The notes under the pieces: model-generated
Told to the model about the DNA's origin: nothing
What the model saw: only the letters and a program-made list of their open reading frames with translations
Database searches by the model: none
Shown: one piece after another, positions 1-9,469 of the stretch
Position numbering within the stretch: position 1 is the stretch's first letter
How the letters are laid out: each line of letters opens with the position of its first letter
Assembly: GCA_004295015.1 (NCBI GenBank)
Contig: SHNE01000024.1
Location: 31,792 to 95,791 of the forward strand
Direction: 5' to 3'
Origin: Bacteroidota bacterium
GTDB taxonomy: Bacteria > Bacteroidota > Bacteroidia > AKYH767-A > 2013-40CM-41-45
DNA length: 64,000 nucleotides
Translations under genes and position numbers: made by a program

Positions 1-937
1 AGGAATGTCATCGGTGGTTCCTGTGATTCCAACTCCAGGTAAAGCAGCAATGGCCGAAGGCTTAAATGTAGAAATCGTAGCTAAAGACAATGCACTCGGT
101 TCAGCGATCTCTGCGGGTTTTCCATTAGCTATAACCAGATCGAATGATGATTTCGTTGCCTTAATGATTGCAAACTCATGGTTAGGTGAACACCGCAAAT
201 CATATTCCAGGTTATATCAAAAGATACGTGAAGCCCGTTCCATGAATTATGGCGACTACACCTATATCGAATGGTATGAGTCAGGAGGATCGAACATGTT
301 ACCTCCCGCAGGTACTCCACGTTCATCAAATTATTTCAGCATATGGATCAGACCTGTACAAACAGCTTCCGGATTAAAGGGACAATATGAAGAGTTGAAA
401 AGCATTGAGATAGGACATGCACATTTTGCTTTAAGAATGGCATTGAAAGAAATGGATGCGCTTATTAAAAACGGAATGACTGAAGAAGATTTTATTAAAA
501 CCCGTGATTTCCTTCGTAGCTATACAAAGCTTTATATTCAGTCTCCTGCAAGTCAACTCGGTTATTTGATGGATGCCAGATTCTACGGTCGCAAAGACTG
601 GATCAAAGAGCTGGATGCCTTACTCAGTGGAATGACTTTAGATCAGGTTAACAAAGCGATAAAAAAATACTGGCAGACGCAAAATATGAATATCGTAATT
701 ATAACTGATAAGTCGGAAGCTGAACCATTAGCGAAAAGCTTAAGAAACAACTCCCCTTCTCCGATGAGTTATTCAGACGGACTCAAGGCATCATTATCAC
801 CGGATATTCTTAATGAAGACCGTACGGTTGAATCATATCCAATGCCGGTGAAAAAAGTGTCTATTGTGGAATCAGAATCTACTTTCCGTAAATCTGTTCC
901 GTCGGACAACAAAGGAATATTGAAAATCCAGAAATAA
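1..937 (+). CDS. M16 family metallopeptidase, C-terminal part (5' end outside window)
   Basis: About 310 residues are visible. The frame stays open to base 1, so the ATG at 5 is probably internal and the gene starts before the window. The sequence resembles the C-terminal half of M16 (pitrilysin/insulinase-like) zinc peptidases: a segment with LGEHRKSYSRLYQKIREAR, typical of the second domain where the partner strand and arginine-bearing helix lie, followed by EEDFIKTRDFLRSY and a final VNKAIKKYW helix. The HxxEH zinc motif belongs to the N-terminal domain and is not visible. Bacteroidota M16 proteins are usually periplasmic and often come as pairs. A strong terminator follows the stop. Family call is by overall resemblance; substrate unknown. 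Confidence 0.75.
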   Translation, partial: GMSSVVPVIPTPGKAAMAEGLNVEIVAKDNALGSAISAGFPLAITRSNDDFVALMIANSWLGEHRKSYSRLYQKIREARSMNYGDYTYIEWYESGGSNMLPPAGTPRSSNYFSIWIRPVQTASGLKGQYEELKSIEIGHAHFALRMALKEMDALIKNGMTEEDFIKTRDFLRSYTKLYIQSPASQLGYLMDARFYGRKDWIKELDALLSGMTLDQVNKAIKKYWQTQNMNIVIITDKSEAEPLAKSLRNNSPSPMSYSDGLKASLSPDILNEDRTVESYPMPVKKVSIVESESTFRKSVPSDNKGILKIQK

Positions 938-954
938 GAAAAACCAATATAAAC

Positions 955-986
955 GAAAAGCGCGGAATTAATTCCGCGCTTTTTTT
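955..986 (+). terminator. Rho-independent terminator after the M16 peptidase
   Basis: A perfect 22-nt palindrome (959-980, arms AGCGCGGAATT) is preceded by A residues and followed by a run of T. It lies 21 nt after the stop at 937. The symmetrical A and T flanks mean it could also stop transcription from the minus-strand gene ending at 1032. Confidence 0.9.
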
Positions 987-1031
987 ATGTCATGACCAGA
1001 TCAAAATGATCGCTCTGACCACAAATCATTT

Positions 1032-1628
1032 TCAGTCAACAAAAAAAGCCTTCACCACTGATTCCCTTGATCCCGTTCGCACTTCAAGGTAGTACAAACC
1101 CCTTGGTAAATCATCACGCCTTAGTTCAAAAAAATTGCCTCTGACACCTTCAACTTCTCTTAATATCCTTCCAAAGCGGTCGTTGATACGGTAGGAAGAT
1201 ATATCCGCATTGGTCGTTTGTAAATAAACCGAAGCTGTATGTACTAAGGGATTCGGATATAATAAAAGTTGATTGTTGCCAAAGTATATATAGCGAATGT
1301 TGATGGTACTTGTATAACCGAGGGTAATTAAATCCAGCTTATAATAATTAACTGCATTGGGAACAGGATTTGTATCGGTATAAGAATAGAAAACATCTTC
1401 CGTTGAGCTTCCGCAAATCCCGGCAATATCACCAATCGGGTTAAAGTAGACCCCGTCTGTAGAACGTAAAACATTGATACCATTACAGATATTTCCGCCG
1501 GCAATCACGATGTTGAGTTCAATTTTATCATTCTGTTGTATGGCGGAAAAGTTCGCCAGAAACTGCGCAGGGCTAACCATTGCATGAAGCAAGAAAAACA
1601 GGAAAGTAAGATTCCGGAGAAAAGACAT
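1032..1628 (-). CDS. Secreted protein with T9SS type A sorting domain
   Basis: 198 residues from the ATG at 1628. A longer frame begins at a TTG at 1670, but the ATG puts the hydrophobic signal peptide (FLRNLTFLFFLLHAMVSPAQ) directly at the N-terminus. The middle (NVLRSTDGVYFNPIGDIAG) resembles fibronectin III-like segments found before sorting domains. The C-terminus, from LLLYPNPLVHTASVYL to RGLYYLEV, is a recognisable Por/T9SS type A sorting domain, so the protein is probably exported through the outer membrane and attached or released. The mature part is short and has no recognised catalytic domain. Confidence 0.8.
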   Translation of the reverse strand: MSFLRNLTFLFFLLHAMVSPAQFLANFSAIQQNDKIELNIVIAGGNICNGINVLRSTDGVYFNPIGDIAGICGSSTEDVFYSYTDTNPVPNAVNYYKLDLITLGYTSTINIRYIYFGNNQLLLYPNPLVHTASVYLQTTNADISSYRINDRFGRILREVEGVRGNFFELRRDDLPRGLYYLEVRTGSRESVVKAFFVD

Positions 1629-1745
1629 TAGGGTCAATTTATAAAATTTCCAGCTAATAACCTTAAACAACTCAGTCGGAAAACGGTTTTAGCCCCTTAA
1701 AATTTTATTACTTTTACAGCATTCCTTCCAATTTTAGGAGCTTTT

Positions 1746-3950
1746 ATGCCAAAATCAAAAAATAAGTTCGGTAAGTACCTCCTCATCTTCTGGGGACTAT
1801 TTATTACTCCCTTTCTGCTACTCATCATTATCATGTTTATGGCCTCCAAAGGCTGGATTGGTGAACAGCTTCCCTCCTTCGAAGAATTGGAAAACCCGAA
1901 GAGCAATCTTGCCTCCGAGGTAATATCCAGCGATCAAAACGTTCTTGGGAAATATTATGTAGAAAACAGGACTAATATCCATTATTATGACCTGAGTCAA
2001 AATGTAGTCAATGCCTTAAAGGCAACTGAAGATATACGTTTCGAAGATCATAGCGGAATTGATCCAAAGGGGCTTCTGCGAGCAGTGTTTCGGGCAGGCA
2101 AGGCAGGAGGAGGTAGTACCATAACTCAGCAGCTGGCGAAAAATCTTTTCCATGAAAAGCCGGATACCAAGACTGAACGGGTCATTCAAAAGCTTCAGGA
2201 ATGGATTATTGCGATTCAACTTGAACGGAGATACACGAAGGAAGAAATTATCGCGATGTATCTCAACACGGTTGAATTCAGCAGCAATGCTTATGGAATT
2301 AAATCTGCTTCCAGAACCTATTTCAACCAAACTCCGGATTCATTAAGTGTTCAGGAAGCTGCAGTACTTATCGGAATGCTTCAGGCACCTACACGCTTTA
2401 ATCCGGCGCGAAATCCTGATCGTGCATTGGCGCGAAGAAATATCGTGTTGAGTCAAATGAATAAATACGATTTCATCAGTGATGAACATATTGATTCAAT
2501 CATAGCCTTACCCATAGAATTAAATTTTCAGGTTGAAGACCACAATTTCGGACTTGCCACCTACTTTCGTGAATCATTGCGGAATGATTTATTGAAATGG
2601 TGCAAAGAGCATATTAATAATGCAACCGGAAAACCCTATAACTTATATACTGACGGTCTTAAAATTTATACGACGATTGATTCCAGAATGCAGCGTTATG
2701 CCGAAGAAGCCATGCGCGAGCACATGACTGAGATACAGAAAAAATTTACCGAGCACTGGAAGAACAAAGAGCCTTGGGAAGATCACAGAGAAATATTAGA
2801 AGAAGGTAAAAAACGTTCCGACCGGTATATCAGAATGAAGGCTGCCGGAGCGAGTACTAAACAAATTGACAGTGCCTTTGCAGCCAAAACAAAAATGCAG
2901 CTCTTCTCCTGGAAAGGGGATATTGATACCATTATCTCTCCGATGGACAGTATAAAGTATTTCAAGAAAATGCTGCAACTCGGTTTTATGTCAATGGAAC
3001 CTCAAAGCGGATATATCAGAGCCTGGGTTGGTGGAAATGATTACCGGTATTTTCAGTACGATCATGTGAAAGAAGGGAAGAGACAAGTGGGATCAACATT
3101 CAAACCTTTTCTCTACACTTTAGCGATGCAGGAAGGATATTCTCCTTGCTATAAAATTCCAAACATTCGTGTGACTTTTGATTTACCCACAGGAGATCAG
3201 TGGTCACCCGTGAATGCGGATGGTAAATATGGTGGCATGTTAACCTTGAAGGAAGGCCTTGCTGAATCAGTGAATGCTATTTCTGCCTATCTCATGAAAC
3301 AATTCGGTCCACAGGCGATGATCGAGATTGCACGTAAGATGGGAATCACTTCACCCATAGATCCGGTTCCTGCTATTTGCCTGGGAACTCCCGATGTTTC
3401 AGTCTTTGAAATGGTAGGTGCCTACTCGACATTTGCAAACAAAGGTGTTTGGACTCAACCAATTTACCTCACACGAATAGAAGATAAGAATGGCAATATC
3501 CTTCAGGAATTTGTTCCTCGTAAAGTAGAAGCCATTAGTGAAGAAACTGCCTATCTGATGCTAAGTCTTATGCAGGGAGTTGTGCAATTTGGAACCGGCG
3601 GTCGCTTGCGCGGACAATATAAACTTGGCATGCCAATAGCAGGAAAAACAGGAACCACACAAAATCAAAGTGATGGCTGGTTTATGGGTATAACACCGGA
3701 ACTTGTTAGCGGTTGTTGGGTCGGTTGTGAAGACAGGCTGGTGCATTTCCGCACGCTTGAATTGGGACAAGGAGCAAGAACTGCAATGCCTATATGGGCC
3801 TTGTATATGCAGAAATTATATGCCGACAAAAGTCTTAATTTATACAAAGGTGATTTTGAGGCACCCAAAGATCCGCTCAATGTTATTCTGGATTGCGACA
3901 AATATGTGCAACCGGGAGATAACAAAACTTCCTTCGACAGAGATTTTTAA
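1746..3950 (+). CDS. mrcA: Bifunctional penicillin-binding protein 1A (class A PBP)
   Basis: 734 residues, normal for class A PBPs. A short cytoplasmic N-terminus and one membrane helix (about residues 11-33) are followed by a GT51 transglycosylase domain with ATEDIRFEDHSGIDPKG and GGSTITQQLAKNLF, carrying the catalytic glutamates. The transpeptidase domain has the SxxK motif GSTFKPF (near residue 450), SVN in LAESVNAIS, and KTG in AGKTGTTQN (near residue 633). It polymerises and cross-links peptidoglycan at the outer face of the inner membrane. The gene seems to stand alone, with a near-consensus -7 box (TACTTTTA, 1709-1716) upstream. The call is firm; the exact paralogue name is by analogy. 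Confidence 0.93.
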   Translation: MPKSKNKFGKYLLIFWGLFITPFLLLIIIMFMASKGWIGEQLPSFEELENPKSNLASEVISSDQNVLGKYYVENRTNIHYYDLSQNVVNALKATEDIRFEDHSGIDPKGLLRAVFRAGKAGGGSTITQQLAKNLFHEKPDTKTERVIQKLQEWIIAIQLERRYTKEEIIAMYLNTVEFSSNAYGIKSASRTYFNQTPDSLSVQEAAVLIGMLQAPTRFNPARNPDRALARRNIVLSQMNKYDFISDEHIDSIIALPIELNFQVEDHNFGLATYFRESLRNDLLKWCKEHINNATGKPYNLYTDGLKIYTTIDSRMQRYAEEAMREHMTEIQKKFTEHWKNKEPWEDHREILEEGKKRSDRYIRMKAAGASTKQIDSAFAAKTKMQLFSWKGDIDTIISPMDSIKYFKKMLQLGFMSMEPQSGYIRAWVGGNDYRYFQYDHVKEGKRQVGSTFKPFLYTLAMQEGYSPCYKIPNIRVTFDLPTGDQWSPVNADGKYGGMLTLKEGLAESVNAISAYLMKQFGPQAMIEIARKMGITSPIDPVPAICLGTPDVSVFEMVGAYSTFANKGVWTQPIYLTRIEDKNGNILQEFVPRKVEAISEETAYLMLSLMQGVVQFGTGGRLRGQYKLGMPIAGKTGTTQNQSDGWFMGITPELVSGCWVGCEDRLVHFRTLELGQGARTAMPIWALYMQKLYADKSLNLYKGDFEAPKDPLNVILDCDKYVQPGDNKTSFDRDF

Positions 3951-4000
3951 TACCCGAAGTCGAATTCTACCAGTGTAAAATAATTTAACAATCCATTACC

Positions 4001-4699
4001 ATGAACAAAGTTGTAGCTAATGCCGATGAAGCCATTCGAGATATAAAAGATGGTATGACGCTTCTTCTTGGAGGCTTTGGCCTCTGTGGCATTCCTGAAA
4101 ATTGTATTGCTGCATTGGTCAGAAAAAATGTGCGCGATTTAACATGCGTGTCAAACAATGCCGGAGTTGATGGTTTCGGACTTGGTTTGCTTTTGCAAAA
4201 GAAACAGATCAGGAAAATGATATCTTCCTATGTAGGAGAAAATGCAGAATTTGAAAGACAAATGTTGAGTGGAGAGCTACAGGTAGATCTCATTCCTCAG
4301 GGAACCTTAGCAACAAGATGCCTTGCATCCGGCTATGGAATGCCTGCAATATTTACTCCTGCAGGAGTGGGCACTGAAGTAGCAGAAGGAAAAGAAATCA
4401 GAAATTTTAACGGGAAGGATTATCTTCTGGAATATGCTTTTGATGCAGACTTCGCCATGGTGAAAGCATGGAAAGGTGACACACATGGAAACCTGATTTT
4501 CAAGGCCACCTCAAGAAATTTTAATCCCTTGATGGCTATGGCCGGAAAAATTACCATTGCTGAAGTGGAACATTTAGTTCCTGCGGGAGAATTGGATCCG
4601 AATGAAATTCATACACCCGGAATTTATATTCAACGAATATTTCAAGGTGCAGCTTACGAAAAAAGAATTGAGCAATTGACAGTCCAAAAACGAAATTAA
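4001..4699 (+). CDS. scoA: 3-oxoacid CoA-transferase subunit A
   Basis: 232 residues, the size of the alpha subunit of succinyl-CoA:3-ketoacid CoA-transferase (SCOT/AtoD-like). The glycine-rich CoA-binding motif [13 protein letters not shown] is at residues 24-36, and the [15 protein letters not shown] and GGxG-type CoA-transferase I signatures follow. With the downstream subunit it transfers CoA between succinate and acetoacetate (or related 3-oxoacids) in ketone body or short-chain acid use. The two genes are 57 nt apart on the same strand and are probably co-transcribed. Substrate specificity is inferred from family resemblance. Confidence 0.92.
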   Translation: MNKVVANADEAIRDIKDGMTLLLGGFGLCGIPENCIAALVRKNVRDLTCVSNNAGVDGFGLGLLLQKKQIRKMISSYVGENAEFERQMLSGELQVDLIPQGTLATRCLASGYGMPAIFTPAGVGTEVAEGKEIRNFNGKDYLLEYAFDADFAMVKAWKGDTHGNLIFKATSRNFNPLMAMAGKITIAEVEHLVPAGELDPNEIHTPGIYIQRIFQGAAYEKRIEQLTVQKRN

Positions 4700-4756
4700 A
4701 AAACCTTATCGCTTTCTTGAGAATTACAAATACCCATTTCAGAAAAATAATTTAAG

Positions 4757-5416
4757 ATGCTCGACAAAAACGGAATTGCAAAACGAATTGCAAAGGAATT
4801 AAAAGATGGCTACTATGTAAATTTAGGGATTGGCATTCCGACGCTTGTAGCAAATTATATTCCCAAAGGGATGAATGTTGTACTGCAATCTGAAAATGGT
4901 TTACTCGGAATGGGGCCATTCCCCTTCGAAGGAGAAGAAGATCCTGATCTTATCAATGCAGGAAAACAAACAATTACAACTGTCCCCGGATCAGCATTCT
5001 TTGATTCTGCGATGAGCTTTGGAATGATTCGTTCAGGCAAGGTGAACCTGACGATTCTTGGAGCGATGGAAGTAGATGAGAACGGAGACATCGCCAACTG
5101 GAAAATACCCGGGAAGATGGTGAAAGGGATGGGGGGAGCTATGGACCTGGTTGCTTCTGCAAAAAATATTATTGTCGCGATGCAGCATGTGAATAAAGCA
5201 GGAGAATCAAAATTACTTCCGAAATGCACCTTACCACTTACAGGAATTCGTTGCGTTAAAAAAATTGTAACTGAATTGGCGGTACTCGATGTTATGGAAT
5301 CAGGTGGTTTTCGATTATTAGAAAGAGCTCCGGGTGTGAGTGTGGATCACATTGTTAAATCAACAGCCGGAAGACTTCTTGTTGAAGGAGAAATTCCGGA
5401 GATGCAAATTGATTAA
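4757..5416 (+). CDS. scoB: 3-oxoacid CoA-transferase subunit B
   Basis: 219 residues, typical of the beta subunit. The family motif with the catalytic glutamate is present as QSENGLLGMGPFP near residue 45, preceded by VNLGIGIPTLVANYIP. Late conserved segments include GAMEVDENGDIANWKIPGK and GMGGAMDLV. It forms the active heteromer with the product of 4001-4699; the enzyme passes through a glutamyl-CoA thioester. The stop lies 9 nt from the end of the convergent lipoprotein gene, with no clear terminator hairpin between them. Confidence 0.93.
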   Translation: MLDKNGIAKRIAKELKDGYYVNLGIGIPTLVANYIPKGMNVVLQSENGLLGMGPFPFEGEEDPDLINAGKQTITTVPGSAFFDSAMSFGMIRSGKVNLTILGAMEVDENGDIANWKIPGKMVKGMGGAMDLVASAKNIIVAMQHVNKAGESKLLPKCTLPLTGIRCVKKIVTELAVLDVMESGGFRLLERAPGVSVDHIVKSTAGRLLVEGEIPEMQID

Positions 5417-5424
5417 ACGTTGAA

Positions 5425-5931
5425 TTACTTTTCGTAGAAATGGATGTCGAAATCATCTGCATCCACTGTTTTATTACTCCGATTCCATAGGAACATTTTT
5501 ACAGTATAATCAGGCAGCATTCCTTCCGGAAGATCATATGTAAAAAAGAGTCTTGTCCATTCTCCCGGTTTAGGTGATGCCGATTCTGTATCGATAGCCT
5601 GCCAAAATACAGTGCTGTCCTTTGACTCTATGCTCAATACGAGCCTTGCCGTTGCTGTCGGTTCAGAAATACGAACCCATGCACCCATGTCGATTCTTCG
5701 GATTGGATTTTGGGTAATGTCAGCCATTTTCAAGGCAAAAGTTTGGCCATATTCCACCCCCGCTCCCGTATGGGTAAAATAGGCTCCTGAATGACCCTTT
5801 CCTTTGTTGAGCTTGGATGTGTCAAACCAACCTGCTACATTTTCAAAATCCTGACTTACACTATGCTTCGAAGCATTTCTACAGGAAACTGAAATACTAA
5901 TTATCAGAAGAATGGAAAATAATGTTCTCAT
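5425..5931 (-). CDS. Small lipoprotein with jelly-roll-like domain
   Basis: 168 residues. A lipoprotein signal (hydrophobic stretch, then SVSC, Cys17) is followed by one domain of about 140 residues. I do not recognise a named family, but the domain clearly resembles two consecutive segments of the anchored protein at 12758-15031: all share a D(M/L)GxW(V/I)-like strand, a VFW strand, a GEW/KKW segment, and a C-terminal FLWNRSxxxxDADDF-like motif. This is the build expected of a carbohydrate-binding-like beta sandwich, but function is unknown. A -7 box lies upstream at 5948-5955. Confidence 0.75.
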   Translation of the reverse strand: MRTLFSILLIISISVSCRNASKHSVSQDFENVAGWFDTSKLNKGKGHSGAYFTHTGAGVEYGQTFALKMADITQNPIRRIDMGAWVRISEPTATARLVLSIESKDSTVFWQAIDTESASPKPGEWTRLFFTYDLPEGMLPDYTVKMFLWNRSNKTVDADDFDIHFYEK

Positions 5932-5947
5932 GGTTTAATTTAAGACT

Positions 5948-5981
5948 CAAAAGTAGAAGAAGATTTTGATTAAGCCTTCAA
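5948..5981 (-). promoter_or_regulatory. Candidate Bacteroidota promoter for the lipoprotein at 5425
   Basis: On the minus strand TACTTTTG (5955 to 5948) matches the TAnnTTTG -7 consensus and a TTG (5981-5979) lies 23 nt further upstream. The predicted leader is short, about 10-15 nt. Confidence 0.5.
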
Positions 5982-6174
5982 TCAATGAAAAATTGATACA
6001 AAGTTTAAATGTAAGACGATTATAAAACTCAACTCACCTTATGTAATGCGTATTTTAGACTCAAAGAGCATGCAATTTTTCATTATTATTGCAAGCGATT
6101 TATAATTTAATAAATTGACCAAGGACCCGATTTTTAAGTTAATTGTCTTGAAATAAGCCTCTCTTAATAAGAAT

Positions 6175-7938
6175 ATGAGTTTTACAAAAATTATTGATTC
6201 TACGAGGGACTTACTGAGAAACGATCCGAATAAGCGCTGGCTGAAAATCCTTTTGCTGATAGGTATCGGATGTCATCTTTTGTATTTGTCTATCCGTATC
6301 CTTCCATCATACCCTAATGGTGATGGTCCGGAATACGTTTTAATGACTGAAGCGCTATATAATCATGCTTCACCTGATATCAGGATTTCAGATATAGAGT
6401 CCTTTAAAAAAGCAGCAACAAGATCGCATAAGTGGGATCAGGTTGGCAGGTTCTATGACTTCAATGATTATGAAGCGTTTCTTAAAAAAGAAAGTCATCC
6501 TTTTATGGATTATCATAAGGGAATGTTTGTATCAAAAGACAATAAATTCTATTTCTATCACTTTTACACGTATTCACTTCTGAACGTACCTCTGCGTTTC
6601 ATTTCACAGATCAATAATTTTACCCCACTTCGTATCTACCAGGTTACAAATGCCATTATTATTATTGTAACCTGTTTCATTCTCTTATTTTATTCTTCGT
6701 ATAAACCCTGGCCGACTATATTCATTGCACTCTCTTACGTTTTCTCCTCTGTCTATTGGTATATGGGATGGCCGTCTCCTGAAGTGCTGAGTATATCACT
6801 TGTAACACTTTCATTTTGGTTTTTCTTTCAGGGAAAAAGATTCCTTCCGATATTTTTACTGGCTTTCGCCGGAATGCAAAATCAGCCTTTAGCTATCCTT
6901 GCCATTTACATTTCTCTTGTAGTAATATTTGAACAAGGAATAAAAATCAAGCCTATTGCACGCTTATTTTTTGCCAATTTACTTTTTATTCTTCCTCCCG
7001 TATTTTACTATTATCACTTCGGAACTGCCAATCTGATTAAAGATACAGGTATTCTGGATTGGGGGGTAGTTACGCCGAACAGAATCCTTGGATTTTTTAC
7101 AGATTTGAATCAAGGGATGATTCTTGTGATCCCCTTACTCTTACTGACCTACCCTCTTCTTTGGATAAGGGAATTAATTGCTGCAATAAAAACCCGGGAT
7201 TTCAGACACCATTTATTAATTCCATTTTTTCTGATTGGGATGATTAGCATTTTCTGCACCATGATTAACTGGAACCATGGTATGGCAGTAATAAATCGCT
7301 ATGCAACCTGGAGTAGTGCTGTATTGATGATCCATGCCTTTTATATGCTAAAGGGATTTAGCCTCGTAAAACAAACCCTTATCATTACTGCATGTTTTAT
7401 CGTTCAGCTTGCTTCGGTTTTATTTAATAATAAATATTATAACCATTTAGATTGGGATCAAAATCTAAATAAGCCTTGGGCAATATGGGTTTATGAAAAT
7501 ATTCCATGGATCTACAATCCTGATCCAAACATATTTTTTGTGCGGACTTCCAAGAGCTATAACTTTATCCCTGAAGAAAGCCCTGTTGTCTATTTGGACA
7601 AAGCCGGGGTTCTTTGTAAAATACTGGTTCACAAAGACCACTTGAATAAATTGACACAATGGGGAGTTCCTGCCGATAAATTGGACTCACTTAGTCAAAC
7701 ACGTTGCTATACAAATGGCTGGGCATATTTCAATAAGGGTGAAATTGTATCCGATTATTCAGCAGCCGAACTCCTGAACGTAAAAAAGGAAGCCAGGATA
7801 AAAATACTCATTGAAGATATGCTTCGAAGTACTGAATGGTATAAGGAGATACAAAAGAAAGCAATTCAAAACAATGTGAGTGTGGAAGAAATGATGCGCC
7901 GTGATGCAATATATCTTTACAGTCTGGAAACTAATTAA
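6175..7938 (+). CDS. Polytopic membrane protein, GT-C-like glycosyltransferase
   Basis: 587 residues with about ten or more hydrophobic helices and a soluble C-terminal tail. The first helix is followed by a periplasmic loop starting with PNGDGPEYVLMTEAL; an acidic motif in this first loop is typical of GT-C enzymes, which use polyprenyl-phosphate sugar donors. A long loop (residues 70-125) precedes the remaining helices. No PMT or ArnT signature is clear, so the subfamily is open. It is followed after 14 nt by the UbiA-type gene and then by methyltransferase, HAD and GT2 genes, which fits an acceptor-modifying transferase fed by a lipid-linked sugar made by its neighbours. Confidence 0.65.
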   Translation: MSFTKIIDSTRDLLRNDPNKRWLKILLLIGIGCHLLYLSIRILPSYPNGDGPEYVLMTEALYNHASPDIRISDIESFKKAATRSHKWDQVGRFYDFNDYEAFLKKESHPFMDYHKGMFVSKDNKFYFYHFYTYSLLNVPLRFISQINNFTPLRIYQVTNAIIIIVTCFILLFYSSYKPWPTIFIALSYVFSSVYWYMGWPSPEVLSISLVTLSFWFFFQGKRFLPIFLLAFAGMQNQPLAILAIYISLVVIFEQGIKIKPIARLFFANLLFILPPVFYYYHFGTANLIKDTGILDWGVVTPNRILGFFTDLNQGMILVIPLLLLTYPLLWIRELIAAIKTRDFRHHLLIPFFLIGMISIFCTMINWNHGMAVINRYATWSSAVLMIHAFYMLKGFSLVKQTLIITACFIVQLASVLFNNKYYNHLDWDQNLNKPWAIWVYENIPWIYNPDPNIFFVRTSKSYNFIPEESPVVYLDKAGVLCKILVHKDHLNKLTQWGVPADKLDSLSQTRCYTNGWAYFNKGEIVSDYSAAELLNVKKEARIKILIEDMLRSTEWYKEIQKKAIQNNVSVEEMMRRDAIYLYSLETN

Positions 7939-7952
7939 TCTAATTGTCCTTC

Positions 7953-8819
7953 ATGAAAATTTATATTCGTTTGATTCGCCTGAATCAATGGGCTAAAAAC
8001 CTCTTGCTTTTTGCTCCATTATTCTTTGCGGGACATTTCACAGAAGTAGATTTATTTATCAACGCTGTTTATGGTTTTGTTCTGTTCAGTTTGCTGGCAA
8101 GCTCGATCTATATATTTAATGACTACAATGATATTGAAAAAGATCGGCTGCATCCTGTAAAGAAAAACAGACCACTTGCCAGCGGTGAGATCAGCATTCG
8201 CTCTGCGCTCATGTTGGCCCTTTTCTTGTTTGTCGGCTCTCTTTCAATGGCCTGGTTACTAAATCCTGTTTTTTTTTACATCCTTTTAACGTATGGGATA
8301 ATTAACATCCTCTATTCGCTTGGAATGAAAAACCTGTCACTCCTTGATATTTTTATAGTTTCAAGTGGATTTGTGCTTCGGGTTTATGCAGGTGGTGTTT
8401 TGACTGCTACCCCTGTTTCTCAATGGTTATTTATTATGAGTTTTCTTCTGGCCTTATTCATTGCTTTCGCAAAAAGACGTGATGATGTATTGATAAAACT
8501 CGGAACGGGTGTTGAGATACGTACTGCAGTAAAGGGTTACAATCTCGAATTTATAAGCAGTTCGATCAGTATACTGTGCGGGATTCTTGTGGTGACCTAT
8601 TTACTTTATGTAACAAGCCCTGATGTAGAGATGCGTTTTCCCGACAAACCAATTTACATTTCAGCTTTATTCGTTTTATTGGGAATTCTGCGTTACCTTC
8701 AGATTACATTAGTTGATGGCAAGAGCGGTTCTCCAACCCGTGTATTTTATACGGATCGTTTTATACAAATTGTTTTGCTTTTATGGGTCATGTTCTTTGT
8801 ATTCCTAATCTATCTTTGA
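7953..8819 (+). CDS. UbiA-family prenyltransferase, decaprenyl-phosphate phosphoribosyltransferase-like
   Basis: 288 residues from the ATG at 7953 (the frame extends to a TTG at 7944). Multi-helix membrane protein with the UbiA aspartate motif IFNDYNDIEKDRLHPVKKNR near residue 65; the NDxxDxxxDRxHPxKxxRP pattern is the one found in mycobacterial DPPR synthase (Rv3806c type), rather than in quinone prenyltransferases. A second motif region includes AFAKRRDD. The expected reaction is transfer of phosphoribose from PRPP to a polyprenyl phosphate. An HAD phosphatase two genes on would remove the 5-phosphate. The final sugar (ribose or arabinose) is not decidable here: no DprE1/DprE2-like epimerase genes are in the window. 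Confidence 0.8.
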   Translation: MKIYIRLIRLNQWAKNLLLFAPLFFAGHFTEVDLFINAVYGFVLFSLLASSIYIFNDYNDIEKDRLHPVKKNRPLASGEISIRSALMLALFLFVGSLSMAWLLNPVFFYILLTYGIINILYSLGMKNLSLLDIFIVSSGFVLRVYAGGVLTATPVSQWLFIMSFLLALFIAFAKRRDDVLIKLGTGVEIRTAVKGYNLEFISSSISILCGILVVTYLLYVTSPDVEMRFPDKPIYISALFVLLGILRYLQITLVDGKSGSPTRVFYTDRFIQIVLLLWVMFFVFLIYL

Positions 8820-8824
8820 ACTGA

Positions 8825-9469
8825 ATGACGAGCACTAAGGAAATTATCAAGTACCTCTCCTCTGTTTCTGTGGACTGCAGTAAAATAGATTTACTGAAAA
8901 TAAAATACCGCCCTCTTATTTGTCCTTTTGATAAATTGCTGCAATATGCTGATACAGCAGAATCTGCTTTTGATATTGGTTGTGGCTCCGGACAGTTTTG
9001 TTCGCTCCTGGCAAAATTCAGTCCGGTAAAAAAAATATTTGGAATAGAAATTAGTGAAACTTTAGTCAGCAATGCCAGGGAATTAAACAAATCATTCGCC
9101 GGACAAAAGGAAATACGGTTCGAAGTCTTCGACGGAAAAACATTACCGGCTGAAATTGGAGAATATGATTTGGTATATATGAATGATGTATATCATCATG
9201 TACCTTCCGCCGACCAACAGCAAATGATCCGTACTATATATAAATCAATGAAAAGTGGTGGCCGACTAATCATGAAGGATATTAATGCGAAGCATCCGTT
9301 TGTAATTTTCAATAAGCTTCATGATCTTGTTTTCGCAGGTGAAATTGGAAAAGAGACAGGGTTCGAAAACATGAAAAATCTGCTTACAGAAAGCGGGTTT
9401 AAAATTGAAGACGCTTTTACTCAAACAATTTTTGTTTATCCGCACTATCTTATCGTAGCCCGAAAGTAA
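8825..9469 (+). CDS. Class I SAM-dependent methyltransferase
   Basis: 214 residues. The SAM-binding motif I is AFDIGCGSGQFCSLL (about residues 50-64), motif II ends with FGIEIS, and YMNDVYHHV is the post-motif typical of class I enzymes. The start is 5 nt after the UbiA stop and its TAA overlaps the ATG of the HAD gene by one base, so it belongs to the glycan operon. It may methylate a sugar or lipid intermediate of that pathway; the substrate is unknown. Confidence 0.82.
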   Translation: MTSTKEIIKYLSSVSVDCSKIDLLKIKYRPLICPFDKLLQYADTAESAFDIGCGSGQFCSLLAKFSPVKKIFGIEISETLVSNARELNKSFAGQKEIRFEVFDGKTLPAEIGEYDLVYMNDVYHHVPSADQQQMIRTIYKSMKSGGRLIMKDINAKHPFVIFNKLHDLVFAGEIGKETGFENMKNLLTESGFKIEDAFTQTIFVYPHYLIVARK